DNA from: CAWBXL01 sp963837365
Lineage (GTDB): Bacteria; Acidobacteriota; Terriglobia; Terriglobales; Acidobacteriaceae
NCBI GenBank assembly: GCA_963837365.1
Contig: CAWIMW010000001.1
Coordinates: 434,001-498,000 of the forward strand
Reading direction: 5' to 3'
Length of the DNA stretch: 64,000 nucleotides
Part shown: piece by piece, positions 54,596-62,610 of the stretch
Numbering within the stretch: the first letter of the stretch is position 1
How the letters are laid out: the number at the start of each line of letters is the position of its first letter
Made by a program: the position numbers and the translations under genes
Notes under the pieces: generated by a model
Seen by the model: only the letters and a program-made list of their open reading frames with translations
Told to the model about the DNA's origin: nothing
Database searches by the model: none

Positions 54596-54653
54596 GACAA
54601 AGATTGTATCTGCCGCAGAGGCTTTCGCAAATCGTTCGCCTCGGGGCAAAAGG

Positions 54654-54723
54654 TTTACAGACTTCTTCTCCCCTAGTGATAATATATTGATTACGATGAT
54701 GAATAATAATATGAATAATTCAT
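54654..54723 (+). promoter_or_regulatory. Promoter and operator repeats of the PIN toxin module
   Basis: TTTACA at 54654-54659 and GATAAT at 54678-54683 (18-bp spacing) form a likely promoter. Downstream, ATGAATAAT occurs directly repeated at 54699-54707 and 54711-54719, and ATGAAT/ATTCAT (54699-54704, 54718-54723) are inverted, suggesting the autoregulatory site of the module. A strong AAAGGAGG follows. Confidence 0.55.
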
Positions 54724-54739
54724 AAAGGAGGGTCAAAAC

Positions 54740-55123
54740 ATGGCTAGTGCGAAAGTTTCCCTGCTCACCAAGCAAGAAATTAGCACCGCAGCACAGCGCT
54801 TTCAATGGAACCGGCAGTTGCCCAAATGGACCGTGATTGTAGAAGGGCGGGAACTCCCCGCCAGACCGCTTGTCCTGGACGCTGCCGGCGTGCCGCCGAA
54901 TGACCCGACCAACTCCCATCAAGCGGTCGCGATTTTGCAGGACTGCGGATTCGATGTCCGATACCAAGGCAAGACTTTGCAGAATGAAAGCGGCGATCCT
55001 GAACTGCGTCCGACTATCGATGACCTTATCCACAGCCTTAGAGGGTCATGCAAAAGTGGCGAGTCGCTCGTCGAAACCAGGGAACGTGAACATAAAGTAG
55101 AAAAGATCCGGACCCGCAAATGA
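54740..55123 (+). CDS. Putative antitoxin of a PIN toxin, unrecognised family
   Basis: 127 aa. AAAGGAGG lies eight bases upstream, and the stop overlaps the toxin start by 4 bp (ATGA). It lacks the AbrB, ribbon-helix-helix or Phd features usual for VapB antitoxins. Instead the core PKWTVIVEGRELPARPLVLDAAG and PPNDPTNSHQAVAILQDCGF, then DVRYQGK, reads like a compact alpha/beta domain resembling modified-base-reader head domains of the ScoMcrA type. The C-terminal 25 residues are highly charged and could wrap the toxin. Confidence 0.7.
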   Translation: MASAKVSLLTKQEISTAAQRFQWNRQLPKWTVIVEGRELPARPLVLDAAGVPPNDPTNSHQAVAILQDCGFDVRYQGKTLQNESGDPELRPTIDDLIHSLRGSCKSGESLVETREREHKVEKIRTRK

Positions 55124-55530
55124 GAAAGACTTACGTCCTGGATGCCAATGCGGTGCTGGACTTTGTGGAAGATGGCCCCGGTGCGGAGCGCATGGAACAG
55201 TTGCTCAAAGACGCTTCGCGGCTGCGTAGTCCACTATTGATGTCGGTTGTGAACTGGGGCGAGGTTTTCTACTACTCGTGGCAGCAGCATGGAGAAGAGT
55301 CTGCGAGGAAGATGATTTCCAACTTGCTGCGCCTACCGCTCGAACTGGTACCAGTGGATGCACCCCAATCGCTGCAGGCAGGGGAGATCAAAGTGCGTCA
55401 CAAAATTCCCTATGTCGATTGCCTTGCGGCATCTTTGGCGATGACTCGGCAGGCTGTTCTAGTAACTTCCGACCGCGATTTTGAAAAGCTCGGCCGCCGG
55501 ATACAGGTTTTATGGTTGGCACGTCCGTGA
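55120..55530 (+). CDS. PIN-domain ribonuclease toxin (VapC-like)
   Basis: 136 aa, normal VapC length. Four acidic metal ligands are in place: Asp8 (VLDANAVLDF), Glu48 (NWGEVFY), Asp100 (PYVDCLAAS) and Asp118/Asp120 (TSDRDFEKLG). An active Mg-dependent RNase that cuts tRNA or rRNA is expected. It is translationally coupled to the preceding gene. Confidence 0.88.
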   Translation: MRKTYVLDANAVLDFVEDGPGAERMEQLLKDASRLRSPLLMSVVNWGEVFYYSWQQHGEESARKMISNLLRLPLELVPVDAPQSLQAGEIKVRHKIPYVDCLAASLAMTRQAVLVTSDRDFEKLGRRIQVLWLARP

Positions 55531-55591
55531 AATGAATTGGCGTAGATCCTGAAACCGAAGCGGGCTTGCAAAAGCCTATAATCTATAAGGG

Positions 55592-57751
55592 ATGAAAAAA
55601 GTAGTCCACGCCGCCTGCCCGCATGATTGCCCCGATGCCTGCGGGGTCCTGATCACGGTGGATGACGGGCGAGCGACCAAAATCCAAGGCGATCCGGCGC
55701 ACCCGGTCACGCGTGGGTTCTTATGTGCCAAAGTAGCGAAGTACTTAGATAGGGTCTATTCTCCGCAACGAGTCTTGTATCCCATGCGGAGAGTCGGGCC
55801 TAAAGGCCCGGCGGGCGAGCCTGTCCTGAGCGAAGTCGAAGGATCGCCCGCCTCCACACAATCAACCTCGAGCTTTCAGCGGATTTCCTGGGATGTTGCT
55901 CTTGACGAAATTGCGACACGCTTCAAGCAGATCTCTGCCGACTTCGGCAGCGAGGCGATTCTCCCCTACTCCTACGGTGGAACCCTGGGCACTCTTAACG
56001 GCGCATCCATGGACCGCCGTTTTTTTCACCGTCTGGGCGCGTCACAACTCGCGCGCAATATCTGCTCGGAAGCGGGTGAGGCTGGACTGAAGTCGGTGAT
56101 TGGAGCCAAGCTCGGTACTGAGCCGGAACAGTTCAGCCACTCCCGTTACATCATCTGCTGGGCGGCGAACATTCACGGGAACAACGTCCACCTGTGGCCG
56201 TTCATCAGCGAAGCCAGACGTGCCGGCGCAAAGTTAGTGGTAATTGATCCTTATCGCACACGCACTGCAGCAGTTGCCGATTGGTATTTGCCGATCAACC
56301 CTGGAACGGATGCGGCCCTGGCCCTGGGCATGATGCACGTCATCATCAAAGAGAATCTTCACGACGCAGCCTACGTTGCCCGCTACACGCTTGGGTTCGA
56401 GCAACTCCGTGAAAAGGTCCAGGATTACTCTCCACAAAGGGTGGCGAAGTGGACCGGCATCAGCGCGTCCGACATCGAGAAGCTGGCCCGCGAATACGCA
56501 ACTACACATCCAGCGGTCATTCGTCTGAATTACGGCATACAGCGTTCGGAAAACGGTGGGATGGCAACCCGTGCTGTCGCCATGTTGCCCTGTATCACCG
56601 GTTCATGGAAGGAAGTGGGTGGCGGGTTGCAAATGTCGCTCAGCGGTTCCTACGGTTTCAATAGCGAGGAGCTTGAACGTAAAGACCTGATGCAGAAATC
56701 ACTCGGCCGTCCGGCGCGCACCATCAACATGGTGGAGCTGGGGACCGCCTTGAATTCACTCGATAACCCTCCAGTAAAAGCGCTATTGGTTTACAACTCC
56801 AATCCAGCGGCCGTTTGTCCGGACCACAATGAAGTCATTCGCGGCTTGTCGCGGCCCGACCTGTTCACGGTTGTGCACGAGCAGTTTTTGACCGACACCA
56901 CCGACTATGCCGATATCGTCCTGCCTGCCACTACATTTTTTGAACACAAAGAACTGCAAAAGTCCTACGGACATTATTTCGTCCAGATGTCGCATCAGGC
57001 CATTGAGCCCTTAGGAGAATGCCGCTCGAATGTCGACTTGTTTCAAGCTTTGGCACGCCGCATGGGCTTCGAGGATGAATGTTTCAACCACTCCGTAGAT
57101 GAAATGATCGACACTGCTCTTAAGTCAAAAAATCCCTGGCTCAAGGGAATTGACCGGCAACGATTGGAGAAAGACGGTCATGTGCGGCTTGGGTTTGAGA
57201 ACCAGATCTCAGATGCCAGTTCTCCGTTCCCAGTTCCGTTCCTGCCTTTTGCTGAGGGAAACTTCTCTACACCGAGCGGCAAAGCTGAACTTTACAATGA
57301 GTCGCTCATTGCCCAGGGACTCGACCCAGTGGTGCAATTCGTTCCACCGGATGAATCCCGCCACAGCACTCAGGCAAAAAGGTATCCGCTGGAACTTCTG
57401 GCGCGTAAAGCCGACAATTTCCTGAATTCGACTTTCTCCAATCTCCCTTCGATCCAAGAGATGGAGGAGGTTGGCCTGCTTGAGATGAATTCCGCCGACG
57501 CAAATCCTCGCGGCATCTCCGACGGTGACACTGTCCGGGCCTTCAACCGCCGCGGCGAAATCCTGTTAAAGGTCCGTGTAGATGGTACAGTTCAGCCCGG
57601 AGTGGTTGCGGCCCGGCTGCATTGGGCCAAACTGGAGGCCGGGAAACGGAACATTAACGTCCTGACCTCAGAAAAACTTACTGACATGGGCAACTCGGCG
57701 ACGTTTTATTCCGTCTTGGTGGAAGTAGAGCCTGCCAAACCAGCATCCTAG
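55592..57751 (+). CDS. Molybdopterin (bis-MGD) oxidoreductase with N-terminal [4Fe-4S] site
   Basis: 719 aa without an obvious signal peptide. The N-terminal C-P-H-D-C-P-D-A-C plus later GFLCAK provides the four Cys for a [4Fe-4S] cluster. The Mo-binding domains follow (ARNICSEAGEAG, where the Cys could ligate Mo; IDPYRTRTAAVADWYLPINPGTDAALALGMMHV; TDTTDYADIVLPATTFFEH; and the C-terminal GISDGDTVRAFNRRGEI, VARLHWAK). Formate dehydrogenase- or assimilatory-reductase-like; substrate unknown. Residues about 74-87 (GEPVLSEVEGSPAS) are a repeat-derived in-frame insertion. TATAAT at 55577-55582 lies just before the start. Confidence 0.87.
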   Translation: MKKVVHAACPHDCPDACGVLITVDDGRATKIQGDPAHPVTRGFLCAKVAKYLDRVYSPQRVLYPMRRVGPKGPAGEPVLSEVEGSPASTQSTSSFQRISWDVALDEIATRFKQISADFGSEAILPYSYGGTLGTLNGASMDRRFFHRLGASQLARNICSEAGEAGLKSVIGAKLGTEPEQFSHSRYIICWAANIHGNNVHLWPFISEARRAGAKLVVIDPYRTRTAAVADWYLPINPGTDAALALGMMHVIIKENLHDAAYVARYTLGFEQLREKVQDYSPQRVAKWTGISASDIEKLAREYATTHPAVIRLNYGIQRSENGGMATRAVAMLPCITGSWKEVGGGLQMSLSGSYGFNSEELERKDLMQKSLGRPARTINMVELGTALNSLDNPPVKALLVYNSNPAAVCPDHNEVIRGLSRPDLFTVVHEQFLTDTTDYADIVLPATTFFEHKELQKSYGHYFVQMSHQAIEPLGECRSNVDLFQALARRMGFEDECFNHSVDEMIDTALKSKNPWLKGIDRQRLEKDGHVRLGFENQISDASSPFPVPFLPFAEGNFSTPSGKAELYNESLIAQGLDPVVQFVPPDESRHSTQAKRYPLELLARKADNFLNSTFSNLPSIQEMEEVGLLEMNSADANPRGISDGDTVRAFNRRGEILLKVRVDGTVQPGVVAARLHWAKLEAGKRNINVLTSEKLTDMGNSATFYSVLVEVEPAKPAS
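55810..55852. repeat. Palindromic repeat inserted in frame in the molybdopterin oxidoreductase
   Basis: GGCGGGCGA at 55810-55818 and TCGCCCGCC at 55844-55852 form 9-bp arms around CCTGTCCTGAGCGAAGTCG followed by AAGGA, a well-known dispersed sequence type. Translation gives GEPVLSEVEGSP, a peptide I associate with repeat insertions in many unrelated proteins. A second palindrome, CGGGCCT-AA-AGGCCCG, sits immediately before it at about 55795-55810. Confidence 0.65.
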
Positions 57752-57800
57752 AAGAAGCGGGAGTCTGATCGGACTTTGGACGGTCTACAGTTCTCTACCG

Positions 57801-57806
57801 TATAAT
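57801..57806 (+). promoter_or_regulatory. -10 box upstream of bamA
   Basis: TATAAT with a weak TTGGAC 19 bp upstream. It would give a leader of about 25 nt to the GTG start at 57839 and argues against the TTG at 57806 as translation start. Confidence 0.4.
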
Positions 57807-57838
57807 TGCCGTTTTGCAAAATCCCTTTGGCTGAGGTA

Positions 57839-60745
57839 GTGCTGATTCTTCGTTCTCAACAGGAAAGCCCTGCACGGCGCAGGCGCACATGGCCTCGAGC
57901 TCAGTCTCAGCCGCATCCATCTTCTTCATTCCGAAGTGGTTGGAGCCGTGTCTGCAAATTCGCAGCATGGCCAACCGTATGGCTGTTGCTGCTTTGTGTT
58001 CTGGGAATGGGGCAGCAAGACCTTGTCACCGAAATTGTTGTCCACAACAACCGCCGCATACCTGCCGAGACCATTAAGGCGCGCATCTTTACCAAACCCG
58101 GAGACATTTATGATCCTGCCGGGTTGGAACGCGATTTCAACGCCCTGTGGAATACCGGTTATTTTGAGGACATCCGTTTCGAGCGCGAGCAGACCGCCAA
58201 GGGCTGGATTCTTCACATCTTCGTGAAGGAGCGTCCCACCATCCGGGAAATTACCTATACCGGGCTAAGTTCAGTCACTACCAGTGATGTACTGGAAGCA
58301 TTCAAACACACCAAGGTTTCTCTCACCCCTGAAAGCCAGTACGACCCCACCAAGTTGAAGAGAGCGGAAGTCATCATTAGGGAGTTGCTGGCCTCGCGAG
58401 GCCGGCAATATGCCACAGTTCGTAGCGAGGTGCGTACAATTCCGCCTTCCGCTGTCGGCATTACGTTTGTGGTCAAGGAAGGGCCAAAAGTAAAGGTGGG
58501 CAAGATCCACTTTGAAGGCAATAAGCACATCGGCAGCCGGACCTTAAGGCACGCCATGAAGAATCTGCGTCCACTTGGAATTCCTCATTCGATTTTCCTG
58601 GAAGGCTTGTTTGCCAAAACCTATGACGGCTCCAAGCTCGATGAAGACACCGAGCATGTTCGGGAGGAGTTTCAAAACCGCGGCTATTACAAAGTGATTG
58701 TGCAGGACCCTGATGTCAAGATCCGCGACACCGGTAGCAAAGGTTTTCATATCTGGCCGCTACAACATGGCCCGGGCAAAACGGCGGATATCAACATTCC
58801 GCTTGAGGAAGGCGATCAATACCGTCTGGCCTCGATCAACTTCAAGAACAACAAAGCGGTGAGCAACACTAAGGCGCTGCGCGCCCAATTTCCCATCAAG
58901 GATGGCGATATCTTCAGCCGGGAGAAGATTGCCAAGGGCCTGGAAAATCTGCGCAAGGCCTACGGCACACAGGGATATATCAATTTCACTTCCATCCCGA
59001 CGCCCACCTTTAATGAAGAAAATAAAACCGTTACTCTCGACATTGACGTGGATGAGGGCAAGCAGTTCTTTGTGCGCCGCATCGAGTTTTCGGGGAACAC
59101 CACCACTCGCGACAAGGTGATTCGCCGCGAAATTGCCTTGGAAGAAGGCCAACAGTACAACCAGCAACTTTGGGAATTCAGCATTCTGCGTCTAAACCAG
59201 CTCGGCTATTTTGACCAGATCAAGGCCGATGACCCCAACACGACTGAGCGGCATATCAATGAAAAAGATGGCACCGTCGACCTTACGCTCAAGCTCAAGG
59301 AAAAAGGAAAGAACAGCATCGGCTTGAGCGGCGGCGTCAGCGGACTCTCAGGCTCTTTCATTGGCCTGAATTACAGCACCAATAACTTCCTCGGATTAGG
59401 TGAAACGCTCACCGTGCAGGTGGACCTCGGTACACGGCAGCGTGACCTTTTGTTCGGTTTTACCGAACCGTACATGTTTGATCGGCCGCTTCAGTTCGGT
59501 TTTCAGGTATACACACGCAAGTTTAATTACAACCAGGTGCGCGAAACGCAAATCTTGACCGGCCAGCAGCTCAATGTGACCCAGGCGATTCAGGACAACC
59601 TCCAGAACTACACCCAAAACAGCGACGGTTTTTCACTTTCCTTCAGTTACCCCTTGCGCCGGTCGCTCAAACGAGTGGGCTTTACCTATTCGTTAGATCG
59701 TTCCTCTATCTCCGCCTTGAGTAATGCTTCCAAGCAGTTGTTTACCAACCTGGCCTTCAGTGGTTTCAGTGGTCCAAACTCGCTTCAGGGAATTGTTACC
59801 AGCAAGATATTCCCCAGCTATACCTACAACACGCTGGACTCTTCTTACCAACCCAGGCACGGAAGGAGCGTTTTCTTCGGAATGGAATTAGCGGGATTAG
59901 GGGGCACCGTTCGTTCCATCCGGCCTATCGCGCAATACCAACGGGCTTTTCCCATGCAGAAGGGGCGTAATGCACTTCTGTTTAAGTTTCAAGGATCATT
60001 CATTACCGGGTACGGAGGGGTTGTAGCGCCGCCATTTCAACGCTTCTATGAAGGCGGAGAATACGATCTGCGCGGGTTTGATATCCGCACGGTTTCGCCC
60101 GTAGCTTTCTTGCCGGATAGGGCAACGATCCCCCTGCAAAACCCGGATGGATCGCTGGTTCCGCTTGATCCCAACAACCCGCGCCGGGGAACTTACAACA
60201 TTCCCATCCCTGCGGAACGGATTGTATTTCCTGGCGGCGACACCAGTATGGTAACCAATCTTGAATACCGGGTCACCGTCGCCTCAGCGGTAACGCTCGC
60301 CCCCTTCATGGATTTTGGAATTGATTCCATCCTTCGCAAATCGCAGTTGCGCATTAACTCTGGGCAGCTTCAGATACTGAATAGCACTTTGTTTGGATGT
60401 CCGGCTCTGGATGTTGCGTTGAATTGTATCGGCCAGCAAAGCGCGCAGTTTACCCAGATTCTCGACCCTGTCAGTTCCACCAATTGGACCCCGAGAATGT
60501 CAACTGGCCTTGAATTGCAGATCCTTATGCCGATCTTGAATGCCCCGTTCCGTATTTACTACGCGATCAACCCCATGCGGTTAAACACTACTGCCCAGTC
60601 TCCGGTGCCGATTACCCGCGACATGTTCCCGGCAGGCGGAGCGGGGGATTTTACCCATGCCCTGGCAGTCGCCAGCTTTGCACCCAAGTTCGACCTCAAA
60701 GAGCCGCGCCGGACCTTCCGCTTCACCGTGGGAACCACCTTCTAA
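57839..60745 (+). CDS. bamA: Outer-membrane assembly protein BamA (Omp85)
   Basis: About 968 aa. A hydrophobic export segment (PTVWLLLLCVLGMGQ) is followed by five POTRA-like units (for example VTEIVVHNNRRIPAETIKAR, IREITYTGLSSV, VGKIHFEGNKHIGS, LASINFKNNKAVS, VRRIEFSGNTTTRDKVIRRE) and a C-terminal barrel with the Omp85 signature YEGGEYDLRGFDIRTVSP, ending TVGTTF with a terminal Phe. GTG 57839 preceded by GAGGTA is my preferred start. Inserts outer-membrane beta-barrels, and would assemble the large barrel of the cytochrome locus. The OmpH/Skp gene follows. Confidence 0.92.
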   Translation: MLILRSQQESPARRRRTWPRAQSQPHPSSSFRSGWSRVCKFAAWPTVWLLLLCVLGMGQQDLVTEIVVHNNRRIPAETIKARIFTKPGDIYDPAGLERDFNALWNTGYFEDIRFEREQTAKGWILHIFVKERPTIREITYTGLSSVTTSDVLEAFKHTKVSLTPESQYDPTKLKRAEVIIRELLASRGRQYATVRSEVRTIPPSAVGITFVVKEGPKVKVGKIHFEGNKHIGSRTLRHAMKNLRPLGIPHSIFLEGLFAKTYDGSKLDEDTEHVREEFQNRGYYKVIVQDPDVKIRDTGSKGFHIWPLQHGPGKTADINIPLEEGDQYRLASINFKNNKAVSNTKALRAQFPIKDGDIFSREKIAKGLENLRKAYGTQGYINFTSIPTPTFNEENKTVTLDIDVDEGKQFFVRRIEFSGNTTTRDKVIRREIALEEGQQYNQQLWEFSILRLNQLGYFDQIKADDPNTTERHINEKDGTVDLTLKLKEKGKNSIGLSGGVSGLSGSFIGLNYSTNNFLGLGETLTVQVDLGTRQRDLLFGFTEPYMFDRPLQFGFQVYTRKFNYNQVRETQILTGQQLNVTQAIQDNLQNYTQNSDGFSLSFSYPLRRSLKRVGFTYSLDRSSISALSNASKQLFTNLAFSGFSGPNSLQGIVTSKIFPSYTYNTLDSSYQPRHGRSVFFGMELAGLGGTVRSIRPIAQYQRAFPMQKGRNALLFKFQGSFITGYGGVVAPPFQRFYEGGEYDLRGFDIRTVSPVAFLPDRATIPLQNPDGSLVPLDPNNPRRGTYNIPIPAERIVFPGGDTSMVTNLEYRVTVASAVTLAPFMDFGIDSILRKSQLRINSGQLQILNSTLFGCPALDVALNCIGQQSAQFTQILDPVSSTNWTPRMSTGLELQILMPILNAPFRIYYAINPMRLNTTAQSPVPITRDMFPAGGAGDFTHALAVASFAPKFDLKEPRRTFRFTVGTTF

Positions 60746-60769
60746 ATAAACGTGCGAAAGCGGCAGAGT

Positions 60770-60798
60770 TTGACGGCGAATATCGATACTCCTATAAT
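60770..60798 (+). promoter_or_regulatory. Sigma70-type promoter of the OmpH/Skp gene
   Basis: TTGACG and TATAAT separated by exactly 17 bp, about 200 bp upstream of the chaperone start; the best match to a housekeeping promoter in the window. It implies a long untranslated leader of about 195 nt. Confidence 0.7.
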
Positions 60799-61001
60799 GA
60801 CGGGCATCCCAGCCTTGGGAAGAGGGAATCTTATAGGGCTGGGCACCTGCGCCTTCGAATCCTGGCGCTGGCGGATCCGGCCCGCCGTCCCCGTGATACC
60901 GAGTAATTTGACGAGGCGAGGACGCGGCCCAGCAGTATCCGCGCGAGAGACATCTGACAAACAAGTCCCGAACAATTTCTCAAGGAGTTCAAGTAAATTA
61001 T

Positions 61002-61664
61002 ATGACTAGCATGTTTATGCGAATTTCAGTGATTGGCACGTTGCTTTCGTCTTTTATGGCTGTAGCCCAGACGGGCAGCGCGGCCTTACCCGCAGCGCCG
61101 AGTTCCGCGGCCGCTGCTCCCAACGAACCAGTCGTTGCCACCGGGAACAAGGTGGCCACCATCAACATCACCGGTGCACTGGCCGGCTGCAATGAGGGGG
61201 AGCGTGATTTCGGCGCTTTGGACAAGAAGTTTGAGCCCCGGCAGACTGAACTTACCAACATGAGCAAAGAGTTGGATGCCCTGAAAGGCCAAGCCAATTC
61301 CGCTACAACTACTATTGCCCGTGAAACCGCGGTCAAGCAAATTGAGACCAAGCAAAAGGCTTTTGAACGCAGCCGGCAGGATGCAACCGACGACTACCAG
61401 ACCCAGCAGAACGAGATCGCATCGCGCATCCTGACCAAGATGGCCCCCATCATGGTGAAGTACGCGGCTGACAATGGGTTCGGCGTGTTAATTGACACCA
61501 CCAAGCAGTGGCCGGATGGACAGGTAATCTGGTCCTCTCCAAATAACGTGGACATCACTCGCGCTGTGATTGATGAGTACAACAAACAGTCTGGCGTGCC
61601 TGCTCCAGTTGCTGCGAAGCCCGCGGCAACCAGGCCGGCGGCATCGTCCACCACACCGAAATAA
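61002..61664 (+). CDS. skp: OmpH/Skp-family periplasmic chaperone
   Basis: 220 aa: signal peptide ending SFMAVAQ, an Ala/Pro-rich segment, then the Skp pattern of a short beta part (VATINITGALAGCNEGERDFGAL), two long charged helices (about residues 75-145) and a closing FGVLIDTTKQW, plus an Ala/Pro-rich tail. It carries unfolded outer-membrane proteins to BamA, whose gene is immediately upstream. A clear terminator follows. Confidence 0.88.
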   Translation: MTSMFMRISVIGTLLSSFMAVAQTGSAALPAAPSSAAAAPNEPVVATGNKVATINITGALAGCNEGERDFGALDKKFEPRQTELTNMSKELDALKGQANSATTTIARETAVKQIETKQKAFERSRQDATDDYQTQQNEIASRILTKMAPIMVKYAADNGFGVLIDTTKQWPDGQVIWSSPNNVDITRAVIDEYNKQSGVPAPVAAKPAATRPAASSTTPK

Positions 61665-61701
61665 CCGAGTCTGACACCAGCACGTGTCGCAATGTTCCTG
61701 G

Positions 61702-61731
61702 AAAGGCCGCACTCCATGCGGCCTTTTTTCT
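61702..61731 (+). terminator. Intrinsic terminator after the OmpH/Skp gene
   Basis: GGCCGC-ACTCCAT-GCGGCC followed by TTTTTTC, with three more A-T pairs at the stem base. It lies about 40 bp after the stop codon. Confidence 0.88.
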
Positions 61732-61814
61732 TTACGCAATGAAGCGAAAGTCTTGTCCGTCTGTGCGGCCGCGGTGTCATTAGAGATCAGCAACACCGAT
61801 CTCAGGAGGACGCC

Positions 61815-62534
61815 ATGTTTGCTGATGCACTGCTGGACTCCCCGCACTTGGGCAACTCCCGCCGGGGATGGGCCACGTTTACCTCGTTTGGCATGCAAGC
61901 GATTGCGGTTGCTTGTTTGCTGATTGTGCCGTTGTTTTATACACAAGTTCTGCCGCACCTACGAGCGGTGCCACCCGTCATCCTTGCGCCATGGGGTGAC
62001 TCAGTGCCGCCACAACCTGCGCCCATACAGGCACGCGGAGGAAGACCATCAATCTTTACGGTCGCTCGACCCAATGTGCTAATCACTCCATACGACGTAC
62101 CGCATGGAGTGAACTCAAGTCCCGACATCCATGCTCCCACGATTCCCGGATCGGGGTGGTCAGGACCCAGTGGGATAAGAGAAGGAATATTAGGAATCGC
62201 TCAGGTAATAACGATTCCATCTCGTCCGACAGCACCGCCGCCCACGAAGCCAGTAATCGTATCGCGCATGATGGAGGGAAGTCTTATTCACAGGGTCGAG
62301 CCGGCTTATCCACCATTGGCGATCACCGCACGCGTTCAGGGCACAGTAATACTCGAAGCGGTGATCGGTCGTGATGGCATTGTAAAAAACCTTCAGGCGG
62401 TAAGTGGCCATCCATTACTTGTGCCCGCCGCTATCAATGCAGTGAACCAATGGCGTTACCGGCCATACCTGCTCAACGGAGTGCCCGTTGAAGTTGAAAC
62501 ACACGTCACCGTGAATTTCATCTTGTCAAGATGA
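61815..62534 (+). CDS. TonB-like energy-transducing protein
   Basis: 239 aa: one membrane helix (MQAIAVACLLIVPLFYTQVL), a Pro-rich periplasmic linker (PPQPAPIQARGG, PSRPTAPPPTKPV), and a TonB C-terminal domain (VEPAYPPLAITARVQGTVILEAVIGRDG, INAVNQWRYRPYLLNGVPVEVETHVTVNF). It couples proton motive force to outer-membrane receptors or acts as a TonB-domain partner. AGGAGG precedes the ATG. No ExbB/ExbD genes are adjacent. Confidence 0.88.
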   Translation: MFADALLDSPHLGNSRRGWATFTSFGMQAIAVACLLIVPLFYTQVLPHLRAVPPVILAPWGDSVPPQPAPIQARGGRPSIFTVARPNVLITPYDVPHGVNSSPDIHAPTIPGSGWSGPSGIREGILGIAQVITIPSRPTAPPPTKPVIVSRMMEGSLIHRVEPAYPPLAITARVQGTVILEAVIGRDGIVKNLQAVSGHPLLVPAAINAVNQWRYRPYLLNGVPVEVETHVTVNFILSR

Positions 62535-62541
62535 GCAATCG

Positions 62542-62602
62542 GCGGGGATTAGATCGAGGTAGCACCGCGGTAACCTGCTTCCTCAGCTATCCCCGCTATA
62601 AT
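62542..62602 (+). promoter_or_regulatory. Structured region and -10 box directly before alr
   Basis: GCGGGGAT at 62542-62549 pairs with ATCCCCGC at 62589-62596, enclosing a smaller AGGT/ACCT hairpin around the palindrome ACCGCGGT. TATAAT at 62597-62602 follows at once, only eight bases before the GTG start, suggesting a leaderless transcript and a hairpin that lies in the promoter DNA or ends the upstream message. Confidence 0.45.
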
Positions 62603-62610
62603 CCCCTGTA

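Noticed and set aside
54596..55033. N-terminal extension of Lhr to 1613 aa
   Set aside because: The extra 146 residues have no Lhr similarity and overlap the promoter and antitoxin gene on the other strand. ATG 54595 gives a normal Lhr start.
62550..62580. T-box-like string (GGTAGCACCGCGG) ahead of alr
   Set aside because: Only 76 bp separate the stop of the previous gene from the alr start, too short for a T-box leader. There is no specifier stem, and the string is better explained by the local ACCGCGGT palindrome.
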